From Blattamonas nauphoetae (taxonomy: Eukaryota > Preaxostyla > Oxymonadida): 64,000 nucleotides of DNA. The notes under the pieces are model-generated. The model did not search any database. It saw only the letters and a program-made list of their open reading frames with translations, and had not been told where the DNA came from. The stretch spans positions 124,001-188,000 of the forward strand of contig JARBJD010000063.1 in the NCBI GenBank assembly GCA_033064195.1, given 5' to 3'. Made by a program: the position numbers and the translations under genes. How positions within the stretch are numbered: the first letter of the stretch is position 1; the number at the start of each line of letters is the position of its first letter. This document shows, in pieces, positions 29,576 to 40,044 of the stretch.

Positions 29576-29957
29576 GTTCACTTCCAAAAAATTGGTGTCT
29601 TGAAGGGAGAATTGCCATAGATTGTCACTTCACGATACACCACGATCAATCGCTATTTTTTGAAAAATTGTAAGAAAATACGAGACATAAAGTTGAAATG
29701 AATCAAGAAAGCGTAAAGATGAAGTGATATAGTTCGCCGATCGACCTCATCAAACACGATCGAATGATCGTGACATTCTCTGAGACGATCTCGACAGTAT
29801 TCTCAACATATTGAAAATAAAACATGTTCACATCCATATTCGACAATTTATTACGAGAGAATAGCCTCGTTGAACAACAAAGTCACAACACACCTCGATC
29901 ACCTTTGGCCCAGAAAGTCCACTCGTGCCGACTTTCAAATGATTTATCAGAAGTGAA
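29576..29957. other. Intergenic, nothing recognised
   Basis: AT-richer stretch upstream of the helical-repeat gene; presumably holds its promoter. Confidence 0.4.
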
Positions 29958-31073
29958 ATGTTAATTTCATTATCGATTAGGGCTCCTGTTTCTGTTAAAC
30001 ATATTGAAGGGTCCGATCCTTTTCGAATCAACTCACTCGTCGTATCGATGACCATTTCTCCTTCGAGAACCAATAAGGTCACCAAAGTCATCGTTCCGCC
30101 TTTGTTCATGCAAATAGACCGAGTCACAATCGGAACCATCGAAAAAGCTTCTCGCTGTTATCTCTCGCTCGTGGAATTGGTGAAGAGCGGAACCTCACTG
30201 GATGCCGCAGCTCAGGAACACGCATGTCTATTTCTCGACAGAATCAGGCCTGGATACAACAGACTCTTCTCGTGTGAGACGATTCTCTCCAAATTGATTC
30301 CTCATCCCGTTGGGACTTGCTCTGGTCTTGCTGACTCTCTGGTTATTCTCCTCACATGCAACTCACGGAGAATTGTGACCTCAGCATTCTCGTTTCTGGA
30401 AGGCCTTTTCTCGTATCTCTCGTGGAAAGGTCGCTATGAGATCATCGAAACTGGACTCTTTTCGCTCCTTCCCGCAGAGTTCTATTTCCGTGAAGTGCGT
30501 CTGTCGCTGCCTTCTGGCCTTTGCCTGATAGCCAACATGACTTTGATCTTGAGCTGCGCATTCACACCGTACGCGAAAGAAATCTCACAAACCAGACTCA
30601 TTTCGATGGAAACCATTCGAAATGTTGTCTGCGAGAAACTTGTGAGGCCAATAGCACCTGTCTTGAACAATTTGTACAGAAACAAACACGACCTCAGCGA
30701 TTATGACCAAAGGCGCTGTTCTACGAAACTGCTCAGGGAACTGATCCGCATCTCTGCCTTTCATGAAGAAACGACGAGAGTCCTCTCGTTGTCCTCGTTT
30801 CCCCTCATCTTCACTGACAGCCTCATTTCGATGCCGTCCGACACGGACACTTCTGCACTGATGAATGACTTGAAGTCCAACATTGAAGACTGGCAGAAGG
30901 GCTTTTCCGCTGAGCAACAAAAAGAGAATGGGATGGTTGTCAAGTTGCAGGAAGAAGGATTCTCGGATGTGATCGAGCAGACAGCCAAAGTCATACGGAT
31001 CTTTCAGAAGAAGCCAAACCCACACTTCACGGCTGTGAAATTGGTGTGCCTGTTGGGTGGGAATGTTGGGTGA
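29958..31073 (+). CDS. Helical-repeat (ARM/HEAT-like) hypothetical protein, oxymonad family, member 1
   Basis: 371 codons, rich in Leu/Ser with helix-pair periodicity (LVELVKSGTSLDAAAQEHACLF, LADSLVILLTCNSRRIVTSAF, RYEIIETGLFSLLP). Blocks recur in order in the next gene, so the two are tandem paralogues. It resembles a large hypothetical family I remember from oxymonad genomes, with no known function; a scaffold or binding role is a guess. Start uncertain: the alignable part begins near 30100. The frame ends where NVG is followed by GTGAGT, so a 3' intron is possible. A broken relative of its 3' half lies at 46935-47238 and 54671-54765. Confidence 0.6.
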   Translation: MLISLSIRAPVSVKHIEGSDPFRINSLVVSMTISPSRTNKVTKVIVPPLFMQIDRVTIGTIEKASRCYLSLVELVKSGTSLDAAAQEHACLFLDRIRPGYNRLFSCETILSKLIPHPVGTCSGLADSLVILLTCNSRRIVTSAFSFLEGLFSYLSWKGRYEIIETGLFSLLPAEFYFREVRLSLPSGLCLIANMTLILSCAFTPYAKEISQTRLISMETIRNVVCEKLVRPIAPVLNNLYRNKHDLSDYDQRRCSTKLLRELIRISAFHEETTRVLSLSSFPLIFTDSLISMPSDTDTSALMNDLKSNIEDWQKGFSAEQQKENGMVVKLQEEGFSDVIEQTAKVIRIFQKKPNPHFTAVKLVCLLGGNVG

Positions 31074-31404
31074 GTGTTCAAGGAGCCGTTGTCTGGATGT
31101 GAGCTGATCTGGAGGAGGAAGAAGAAGGAAGGGAGTGGGAAGAAAGAGAAGAAGAGCAAGAGTGGGAAGGACAGCGATCGATCCGGGCTTGTTGGAGTTC
31201 TTTCGGAGGAACAACACCAAATTGAAGAGATGAAGAAGGAGGAGGCAGGGAAGTTGCAGATTTTGCAGACTCCTCCTCCGCAATGACCACTATGAACTTT
31301 TTCTTTCACTCGACATCTCATTTATTAGGATTTTAGGTCAAGATCAATTCTAATGATTCATTACGAGTTGGAATAAGAATTTACTTGAGAAAGAACTGAA
31401 ACAT

Positions 31405-32565
31405 ATGAGTGAGTTGAAGATATTATTTCTTGTGGTTCGGATCAACATTCATTCTCATAATTCGATCTCAATGGAAGATTTTTCATCCTTAATCCATCAC
31501 TGTTCTATGTTTCCCCTCACCGGAGATACCCATGATGATACCATTCCCTTGTTCATGCAAACTAAACCCTCCATCGTCAAAGACATCGATCTGGCTTCTC
31601 CAATGTTCATTTCGCTTGTTGACTTCGTCAAGGAAGGAAACACGTTGGATGATAATGTGAGTGTACACGCATGTGCTTTTCTGGATGTTATCACGCCAGA
31701 CATGTTCGGTAAGTTCGAAGTCAAACAGATCCTCTTCGAACTTGTCCCCACACACGATGGCTCTTGTTCTGGTTTCACCTCGTCGATTGTGGTGCTCCTC
31801 ACATCATCCAACGAGAGACTTGTCAAGGTGTCAATGTCACTTTTGTCAGCAACACTGTTATTCGCGCATAAAACAGACATATATGCCTTTCTCGAGACAG
31901 GCTTTTTTTCTCTTCTCCCCCAAACATTCTATGAACAGGAAATTATTCCGTTTTCCCCTCAAGGTCTCTTTCTAATGGACATCATACAAGGATTCATGAC
32001 ATTTGTTACTTTTTCTGGAGCTCAACAACTCAACCAAAAATTTCAACTTTCGGAGGATATCGTCCACCTCACGTTCATCGACAAATGTTTCCGTCCCATC
32101 GAACCTTTTCTGAAGGCCATCTTCCGGGACAGACGCCGAATCCCAGATTCCGAAGATTCTCTCGATTTCTCCGAGCTGTTTGGATCGATTGTCGAAAACT
32201 CGTCCTTCCTGGAACCGATGACCGAGTTCGTGCTGTCTTCTTCATTTACTCTGGCCTACACAGACAGTCTTCATTTCTTTGAAACTCAAAAAGTGATCCA
32301 CAGTCTCCTACAGGGTCTGCTGTCCGCATTCCAACAATGGTTTAAGAACCGGCAAACTGTTCAAAAGAGAGGAAGACAGATTCTGACCAAACTGTGCGAA
32401 GAAGGGCTATCTGATGAAACAGAGACTCTCTTCAAAAGTGTTCGTTTTGATCCGTTCGGACGGCCTGTCCTCTCTCTGGGAACGAAGGTGATAAATCAGA
32501 TGGGTGGGAATGTTCAGGACTGGGCGACAAATGTCTGTCGTTTGGAAGAGACGATGTTCGAGTGA
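31405..32565 (+). CDS. Helical-repeat hypothetical protein, member 2
   Basis: 386 codons from 31405; ATG 31471 (MEDFSSLIHH) is the better start by comparison. Matches member 1 in order: PLFMQ, LVDFVKEGNTLDDN, CSGFTSSIVVLLTSSNERLV, FLETGFFSLLPQTFY, YTDSLHFF, and a Trp-containing helix near the end. Ends FGRPVLSLGTKVINQMGG, a tail also found at 54917-54970. Cytosolic, no signal or membrane span. Confidence 0.7.
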   Translation: MSELKILFLVVRINIHSHNSISMEDFSSLIHHCSMFPLTGDTHDDTIPLFMQTKPSIVKDIDLASPMFISLVDFVKEGNTLDDNVSVHACAFLDVITPDMFGKFEVKQILFELVPTHDGSCSGFTSSIVVLLTSSNERLVKVSMSLLSATLLFAHKTDIYAFLETGFFSLLPQTFYEQEIIPFSPQGLFLMDIIQGFMTFVTFSGAQQLNQKFQLSEDIVHLTFIDKCFRPIEPFLKAIFRDRRRIPDSEDSLDFSELFGSIVENSSFLEPMTEFVLSSSFTLAYTDSLHFFETQKVIHSLLQGLLSAFQQWFKNRQTVQKRGRQILTKLCEEGLSDETETLFKSVRFDPFGRPVLSLGTKVINQMGGNVQDWATNVCRLEETMFE

Positions 32566-32899
32566 TTGATGAGTTTGAACGGTCCTATTATCGTTTTTGA
32601 ACTTCGACGAGTCCTCCCTCTCTTCCATTTCACATTTCAGAAAAGGAACACAATTCGACTGTTTTGTGTATGAAAGGGAAAATGAAGAGAGAACAGAATG
32701 AGGAAGGTGTGAGGTGGGATGGTCGGGAGAGTCATCCACACTCATAAGACAGCTGAATGTCGTACATCAGAGAGATAGGACAGAGGTGACAACACGAAAG
32801 TCTGACGAACCGAGAATGGCTGAATCCGACACTCCTCCCCCCATCTCGTGTTGTATTCTTGTCTCGTTCTGTGCATTCGAAGCGCTCAGCCATCCTCCA
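32566..32899. other. Intergenic; part of a repeated block
   Basis: Parts resemble 55310-55440. No gene recognised. Confidence 0.4.
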
Positions 32900-33245
32900 T
32901 CACTCCAAGCGAGTTTGGGAGAGAAGGCCAGAGAAGTTGTGGTTGTTTATTCTTTGATTCATCCCAAAATCACGAATCGATCGAAACAGAATCCCAATCA
33001 CACAAACCCCGTTTTCGTAGTCGTCCAGAAACGATGATTCGGACACAGCTCGAATCACAATGTCCAACATTCCCCAAAGAACCATCTCCATCACATTCCC
33101 AACACTGCTCACACACACAACTCGCTTCACAGCCTCCAACGCGACTGACACTTCGGCTGGAAATGGGGACCTGAAGAAAATGAGAGAGAACACGACACAC
33201 AGCATCGCCTTGAAGAGCATTTGAGGTTTCACTTTTTCAAACATA

Positions 33246-34108
33246 TGGGTGATTCTAAATGAAATGTTACAAAAGACTATGGTGCGTCTCAAAAAAATAA
33301 TTTTTGTAGAATTAGCTGTCAGGAGTTTTCAGGACAGAAAAGTGTAAAATTTTGGAGATTTTGTTTTGATCGCGTTCGAGAGAGCCCAATTCTGATTGGG
33401 GCTTTTTTTCACATTTATTTCCCCAAAACGTGCCAGAAAATCAACCGATGGTGTAAAACGATATAAAATTACGGAAATGTGAGAAAAAAGCGAATCGAAA
33501 GCACGAATCATTCAAAAAGTCTTGAAAAATACTGGGTTGACTTCCTCGCATCAGAGAGGCAATATCTTCATAAAGTAATCCAAATATGTCCATATGGTAT
33601 GTTTGAGGCGAATTTGTGAATGGATATCTTTTTTGAGGGTTACAAAAGAAGAGGGAGGAAGATCAGAATTCACAAGTCAACTGTTTGAGGGGAAGAACGG
33701 GATCACCAGATCTGAATGAGAAAGTTGAAGGAAAAGAGTTGGAAAAGCTCAAAATTGCAATCAATCAATGAGATGTCAAGTTTCGTTGTTGGATCGAAGA
33801 TGATGGAAACAAAGACTTGGAAAGCGAAGATGAGAATATATATACTGTTCAAGCGATGGTTTTCCGCTTCAAAGTTTGTGTTAAAACGAGATACTTGAAC
33901 AGGTTTGGAGGTATAGACAAGTCTGGGTGAAAAATGTCGACTGAATGCAGAAATCAGAAGCAAAAGAATGTATGAAGAGTCAGAAGGACAAAAAAACACC
34001 TTCATCATGTCGAGGGGAGGAGAATATGAGCGCTCTGAAAATTGCAGAGAGGTTCTGCACGTCTGGCAGAAGAAAATACGCGGGTAACAATTCATTTAGA
34101 ATCACCCA
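33246..34108. mobile_element. 863-bp TA-flanked MITE
   Basis: Inverted ends TGGGTGATTCTAAATGAA; TA at 33244-33245 and 34109-34110. Copy 2 of gene G reads straight through (AAACATATTCAGATT) at 58245, so the ends are exact. AT-rich inside, no transposase seen; Tc1/mariner-type by target only. Confidence 0.9.
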
Positions 34109-35380
34109 TATTCAGATTGGTGTCTGAAGAGATGGCAAATATCAAAAAGATAAACAGGTGTGATTCAAGTCGCGAATCAATGAACTTGCATGAAAGAAGA
34201 TTCCATTGATGTGTTTTGGTTCATCGAGAAGGCTTGTGATGGGGGAGGAGAGATGAGTGAAGGTTTTCGAATCTGAGGGGGAGCTGTATGGTCTGACGCG
34301 AGCGTGCGGATCATGTGACACACGTGTGTTGATATGAGCGAGAGCTGACCCGAATCCAGTTGGGATGTTCAGCCATTCCAGAGATTCACAGTCAGATGCG
34401 ATTAATGAGTCGAGTGACTTTTCGCTGTTGTCGTCGTTCCGCTTGTCGACTGATCGGAAGATTTCTTTCAGACTGTGACAGTCGCCGAATGGGGCAGTGA
34501 CGAGGAGGAGAGTGAGCATCATCACTTTCAGAGCGTCGACCTGAACGGCACGATTCGACGTGAACGAAAAAATGGGGACGAAGAAACGAACGATGAGCGG
34601 TGGGGGGAAACAATGAAAGAGATGAAATGTGTCTGAGGCGTGAGGAGTGAAAAACAGATGGGACGAGATGTTCAGACGCTGATCCGCTGGTATCCAGTTT
34701 GACTCGATCAGGTTGATGTGTGCTCCTCGTCGACAGAGCGCATGAAACCCACACGATGCTGTGTTGAGGACGGAGGGTGTGCTTTCAGGATCCATCTCAC
34801 GTGAATAGAGAAAGAAGTTGAGAAGACGCGCTCGGAGGACTCGCTCATAGAGGAGGTCGAGGGGAGGTTGGCGTGGTTTGTGTCGGTTGAGTGAGGTGTG
34901 ACAGAGTAAATCGAAGCAATTCTGAAGAGGAAGAAGATACATCACCTCGGGATCAGGGCTGTTTGTGAGGAAGTCCGTGAGATTCGGGGGAAAGTCAGAT
35001 TTCAACAGAAGTGACATCTGAAGACAGTAGGAAATGAGCATTTGTTGCGTCTTGGCGTCAATTCTCTGGTTGATGAGATGGTTAAATTCGGCACTGATTC
35101 GAGCGGCGGCGTGTTGGTGTCGTTCGAAGAACAGAAGAATTTCATTCGCTTTGGCTCTCCCAATCAGCCTTTCAATGGCAGGATGTCGGAGGTGCATGAG
35201 CATGTTGACGGAGTCGGAAAGGAGAAGGTTCTGACTCAAATCAATCGAGCACAGGTCGGCCCAATCAAACTGGGCGAAAGGGAATGGCTGCAGAGAGGGG
35301 TGAACCACAGTGGCGACGATCCAAGTCGTCGAGATTCGAAGAAGGGCCATTTGTTCCTCGAGCTGTCCATCGTGGAAGGC

Positions 35381-35435
35381 TTTACAACAAACCGGTCATC
35401 AACACACGAGAGAGTGCCGAAATGTGGGCTGGCCG
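35381..35435 (+). repeat. DIRS terminal inverted repeat, left
   Basis: Shares ATCAACACACGAGAGAGTGC with the other end in reverse; the outermost bases differ, as expected. Confidence 0.88.
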
Positions 35436-35721
35436 TGCTCAACAGGCTCAAACAGAAAACAAGTTAGATTTATCTGTTTAAGTTAATCCCATCAAAGGAA
35501 CGTAATGTTCACGATGACAGTTCTGCCCCGAAGGGCTGTTGATGAAAAAAAAAAAAAAAGTTGTGCCATTTGGCTTTTACCCAGCAATCCCTAACAGGGA
35601 ACAAAAACTGGGCGAAGAGGGTCGAAAACGACCGGTGTAGTGAAAATAAAGAACCATCGATAGTGTGGGTCGACCACAATTAGTGAACCCGATTAGACAC
35701 TGTTGTGTGTCAGAGCTGAAG

Positions 35722-35793
35722 GTTGATGACCGGTTTGTTGTAAAGGATGTCGCAAGCTCCATCCACAACCAAACCGGGTCATCAACACACGAG
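35722..35793. repeat. DIRS internal complementary region
   Basis: GTTTGTTGTAAAGGATGTCG joins the complement of both outer ends (TTTACAACAAAC on the left, GCGACATCC on the right) in one stretch, as needed for the circular intermediate known in DIRS elements. Confidence 0.88.
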
Positions 35794-35871
35794 TATTGAA
35801 AGGATACTATGAAAAGAAAGAGACGAAGAAAGAACAATGAGAAAAGAAAGTGTCGTTAGGAACCAGAGATT

Positions 35872-37137
35872 CTACTGCTTGTTCTTTCCGTCGTTTGTGA
35901 GGCCGTGACCTCGTAGAGGCTGCCACCAACTGTGAGCTAATTCGTGACTCGATCCCCCGATCAGGACCGGCGAAGAGTAATAGTCGTCTGCTACAGTTGA
36001 CTTTTGCGACCAACCAACATGTCCGTTCACCACCTCCAGTGGAATGTGAGCTACTCTTCTGAGGTAGCTCACAGCAGCATGTTTTATCGTATAAGGACCA
36101 TAGATGTTTGGAACACCAATTTCTGAGAGAATGGCTTTCAGAGATGCAGCGATCGTTGTCATTTTTAGTGGCGATCCGTCAGAGAAGTTCATCCACACTC
36201 TCGATGGGAGGTTGATCGATGTGGGATCGAACTGTCGAGCAGCCTCCTCAACATTAGTCTTGTGTCTCTGGAGAGCCACGAAGGGAGAATAGGATGGGTG
36301 TCCCTCATCACGGATGAATCGAATGTCTTCATGATCCTGAGCTTGCTTGGGTCGGAATGTGATTGCGGCAAAAGCCTCCGGGATATGTTGTGACTTGTGA
36401 ACAAACTCAACATTCTTCCACTGAAGATGAACGATTTCTTCCCTTCTGCAACAACATGAGGCGAGAACCAGCGCGAACGTCCGCATTTGATGGAGTTGTT
36501 TATTCGTCCGAGCTTCTTCTTCAGTATCACGAGCCCAACTGAGGAGTAGGTCGACATTCCACATCACTCCATATTTCCGTTTTGATTTATACACAGGATG
36601 ATGTTTTGAGAGTAATTTCCGGAACGATGCCAGGTGAGAGTGTTGGTAGTGGAGCGAAGGATGGAACAGACCGAGCGAGTTAACCACTTTAACCACAGCC
36701 GTGTGTGGTGTCTGATTGGGGGATGGAAATTGACTGGAAAGATCGGCCACGAAGCTACAGAGAACTTGTTCAATCTTCGTCGATGAGTCGATGATGTACG
36801 ATGCAGTGTACTTGTGATTCTGGCAGAAGAGTCTGAATAGTGCCCATGCCCTCATCCACGGTCCCTTTTTCTTATATCTTCTCTCTTCCAGAATTCTCAC
36901 CCTGTCGTCAACTTTTCCGACTGCACACAATTCACGGAAGAATGCTTGTCCCTCAATAATCTTCCCACCAACGAGGCTCTTACCATTCCGGGAGGCAGGC
37001 TCTCTTCGCTGGTGTTGTCTGGTATGCTGGTCATCTCCGCATATGGCCCGAGGATGATTGTCTCCAATTGCAGCTGGGCCAGAGTTGATGACCATGACTG
37101 GTTGTCCCAGCTCGGGGTTATGAGAACACCTTCCCAA
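35872..37137 (-). CDS. DIRS tyrosine recombinase
   Basis: 421 residues. The C-terminal catalytic half shows CCCRREEIVHLQWKNV (first Arg), TIKHAAVSYLRR (His-x2-Arg-type box), GHVGWSQKSTVADDYY (late His/Gly and the Tyr nucleophile). In this family it inserts the circular DNA copy without making a target duplication. The N-terminal half is a core-binding-like helical domain. Confidence 0.85.
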   Translation of the reverse strand: MGRCSHNPELGQPVMVINSGPAAIGDNHPRAICGDDQHTRQHQRREPASRNGKSLVGGKIIEGQAFFRELCAVGKVDDRVRILEERRYKKKGPWMRAWALFRLFCQNHKYTASYIIDSSTKIEQVLCSFVADLSSQFPSPNQTPHTAVVKVVNSLGLFHPSLHYQHSHLASFRKLLSKHHPVYKSKRKYGVMWNVDLLLSWARDTEEEARTNKQLHQMRTFALVLASCCCRREEIVHLQWKNVEFVHKSQHIPEAFAAITFRPKQAQDHEDIRFIRDEGHPSYSPFVALQRHKTNVEEAARQFDPTSINLPSRVWMNFSDGSPLKMTTIAASLKAILSEIGVPNIYGPYTIKHAAVSYLRRVAHIPLEVVNGHVGWSQKSTVADDYYSSPVLIGGSSHELAHSWWQPLRGHGLTNDGKNKQ

Positions 37138-37239
37138 ACAGTCTCTTTTAGCTGCTTCGACCTCCTCGAAGCGCGAGAAGAATGTTTTGCATTGTTTGGT
37201 CTGATTTGACCCGAAGAGATCGATCTGCGGATCGAAGTT

Positions 37240-38727
37240 CTATCGCAATCGGAGAAGGTTCATTGCCTCGTGAGTCAATCTGTACTCCGCTTGAGGGTTC
37301 ATTCGAGAGAGTGAGTCGGCTGTAGAATTCTTCTTCCCTGGAATATGTTGGATGTGTGTAAGATTCAATCCGGCTTCCTTTATTGCCTTCAGTGTCAGAC
37401 GGGTGATCTGACAAAGTGTCTTTCCTGCTCTCTGTTTCCTCAGGTTGTTCACTGCGGTTGTATTGTCGCTCCATACCCGAAAATTGGAAACATCTTTCTT
37501 CTTCATGAGTGGAGCGGCTCTGAGCACTGCAAAACGAACTGCTGCAGTCTCCTTCCAGTTGGAGGACTCCTGTGCTTGAGATTCTGTCCAAATTCCGTGA
37601 AGGTATGTCTGCTCGTCTTCGATCTGGAGGACACCCCCCAGCCAGTTGGACTGGCATCTGTAGTTAGAGAGACTTGAGGAATGAGAATCTTGAATGATTT
37701 GGGAACGTTCGCTTTGATGGTGGTTGTCCAGAAGGTGAGCTCGCCCATCAGGAAAGGAGAGAGGCGTACTGAAGATGTCCACCCTCCTCTTCGAACAGCT
37801 TCGTCCTTGGTCTGGTTCAGTTTCATCAGGTAAAGACTTGCTGACGGAATGGATGCCCGGAGAAAATTGAGTTGTCCCACCATCCTGGCAAGATCTCGCA
37901 CGAAAATCGTCTGACGACTCAGTGCCAGCGACTTGGCTTGGCGAATACTGTTCAAGAGTTTTGATTTGCGGGAAGGAGTGATCACGATCGATTGTGTCCT
38001 TGAATCGAGGTTCCATCCAAGAAATTCTATTTGTTGGGATGGAACTGGTTGACACTTGTTCATGGCAAGTTCGAACCCCAATCGTGTCAATAGTGCCATT
38101 GCTTGTCTGGTCTTTGACTCTGCTTCCTCCCTTGTTGGTGCGAGGAGCAGTATATCGTCGAGGTAGAAAATGATGGGAATCTGCAGTTCCTTCCTCATCG
38201 CCTTGACAGCCACCTTCATAATCTTGGTGAATGTCCTTGGAGCGGATGCAAGTCCGAAGGGCATCCCAACATATTGGTAATAATCGTCCTTGTACCGGAA
38301 ACACAGATATCTGCGAAGGTGAGGGGGAACAACCACGTGCTGATAAGCATTGTGGATGTCGAGACTTGTCATCCATTCTCCACCCTTCATTAGATCCATG
38401 GCGCTCTTGATATTCTCCATCTTGAAATGTGCAACCCTCACCTCGTTGTTGAGAGGAGCTGCGTTGAGTATCTTTCTGTATTTTCCACCCGGCTTGGGAA
38501 CCAGAAAAGTATGCAGTGACAGTGTCACCTCCTGCACAGGGACCTGCACGACTACTCCCATTCGCAACTCCTCCTCCAGAAGAGCCCTGAACGCCTCCGT
38601 CTCCTCCGGGTTCCCACGGAACGGAGGCGCCCAGCTCAAGTTCTGGAGTCTTCGAGGTGATTCTGAATCGACCCACTCCCATAAGGCCCCCGCTTGAATC
38701 CTTTGCGATCCCCCAATCAGTTCCCAT
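37240..38727 (-). other. DIRS reverse transcriptase and RNase H region
   Basis: Reverse transcriptase motifs LVPKPGGKYRKILNAAPLN, MTSLDIHNAYQHV, GMPFGLASAPRTFTKI, IIFYLDDILLLAPT (the YLDD active site) and IEFLGWNLD. RNase H follows with VSLTTDASPTGWG, ETAAVRFAV, VWSDNTTAVNNL and HIPGKKNSTADSLSR. The region looks broken about once. Confidence 0.9.
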
Positions 38728-38770
38728 TCCTGAAGCGCTCTGAGGAGTCGCTGTGGCGTCTCCTGTCGGG

Positions 38771-40042
38771 TTAAGGTAGATACCGCTGCCTTTGATTCCT
38801 TTGCTGGGATGGGCCGTTTGTTTGGGTCGGGGGGCGGCTCGACCCCCCTCGGCCAGAGAAAGACGACTGGTTGAAAGATTGTGATTGATTCTGCCCGAAT
38901 TGTTGAGAATGAGACTGACGGTGAAAGGGTGGAGTGAGAAGGTCTGTTGAAACCGATGCTGGTTGGGTGAGATTCAGCAGTGACGCCATATCATCTTTAT
39001 TTGTCGGTGTCACGTATCTGGCATCATAAGCGCAACAAGCGGCATCAGCGGATGACATCATGGCTTCTGCAATTGTCTGCTTGACGTGGTGAAATGGCTC
39101 TGCCTCTTCCATTTGACGGAAAACATCAGCCATTAAACCAACTGATGATAAACTGGATTGTGTGGCAGTTATTAGAGCGTGGTCCTGAATCCGTTGGGCT
39201 GGAGTTAGTATTAGACTGTTTGGGGCCATTTCAACAGGAATTCCAAGGATATGTCGCATGTGTGATGATCTCGAGCTTGCAGTATCTCTTTGCTGTGTTG
39301 GTTGTGCGGTTGTCAACCAACCCTTCTTGAAGGTTGGTTCCTGCTTTTTCAGTTCGCGAAAAATATCTCTTTTTATTCTTTCCTGCCTCTGACGAGAGCT
39401 GTGGCGTGACTTCCGGCGAGATTTGTAACTACTCAATGAGTTCGATCTTGAACGATTTGATCGCCGATTTCTCCTTTTCTCTTGTTCTCTTTGCTTCTTT
39501 CTCCCTCTTTTGTCGCTTGGACGTTGTCTTCGATGAGAATCTGATGATGACCATCCACTCCTGGAGTATGAGGAGGATGTACTAAACTCAGAGTCTGTGC
39601 ACGAGTCACCGTATTGTTTTTGTCGATTTTGTCCCCTTGAGCGATATTTGCTTCGCCGATCATAAGATTGGGCGGAATCTGATCCTTCAGATGAAGATGC
39701 TCGAGTCGCATCTCTCCGCTTCTGCTTCCTGATTTCTCTTCCACCTCTAGATTGTCTTCCTATATCTGGATGACCTTGTTCTATTTTTTGATCTTGACCA
39801 GAGATTGGTGGCACTATGTTCTGTGATAGAAGTTGCGCAACCATTGGTTGAAACTTGTCCGCAATTTGTGATGCCACTGCAAGAATAAGTTCGTCATCAA
39901 GTTGAGAGCGAACTTGTGACGGGGAATGCTGGAGAGTTGCCTCATTGTCTGTTTGTGTCATTGTTGATCGCGGCCAGCCCACATTTCGGCACTCTCTCGT
40001 GTGTTGATGACCCGGTTTGGTTGTGGATGGAGCGTGCGACAT
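38771..40042 (-). CDS. DIRS gag-like protein
   Basis: 423 codons upstream of the polymerase part, beginning at the element end. Middle is very basic and Arg/Ser-rich (SNRSRSNSLSSYKSRRKSRH); C-terminus Gln/Ser/Pro-rich. No zinc knuckle seen. Position and basic make-up fit a nucleic-acid-binding gag. Confidence 0.7.
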   Translation of the reverse strand: MSHAPSTTKPGHQHTRECRNVGWPRSTMTQTDNEATLQHSPSQVRSQLDDELILAVASQIADKFQPMVAQLLSQNIVPPISGQDQKIEQGHPDIGRQSRGGREIRKQKRRDATRASSSEGSDSAQSYDRRSKYRSRGQNRQKQYGDSCTDSEFSTSSSYSRSGWSSSDSHRRQRPSDKRGRKKQREQEKRRNRRSNRSRSNSLSSYKSRRKSRHSSRQRQERIKRDIFRELKKQEPTFKKGWLTTAQPTQQRDTASSRSSHMRHILGIPVEMAPNSLILTPAQRIQDHALITATQSSLSSVGLMADVFRQMEEAEPFHHVKQTIAEAMMSSADAACCAYDARYVTPTNKDDMASLLNLTQPASVSTDLLTPPFHRQSHSQQFGQNQSQSFNQSSFSGRGGSSRPPTQTNGPSQQRNQRQRYLP

Positions 40043-40044
40043 CC
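39971..40044 (-). repeat. DIRS terminal inverted repeat, right
   Basis: Inverse of 35381-35435 over the GGCCAGCCCACATTTCGGCA core, with a different outer end ending GCGACATCC. Confidence 0.88.

Larger units (their letters stand above)
35381..40044 (-). mobile_element. DIRS-type tyrosine-recombinase retroelement
   Basis: 4,664 bp within exon 4 of gene G. Copy 2 (59515-59525) gives the empty site, with no target duplication, as known for this family. Parts on the minus strand: gag-like 38771-40042, reverse transcriptase and RNase H 37240-38727, tyrosine recombinase 35872-37137. It has inverted ends plus an internal region complementary to both, the DIRS hallmark. Looks nearly whole with about one break; likely fairly recent, after the block duplication. 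Confidence 0.92.

Noticed and set aside
35381-40044. LTR retrotransposon
   Set aside because: Ends are inverted, an internal complementary region is present, a tyrosine recombinase replaces the integrase, and no target duplication exists.
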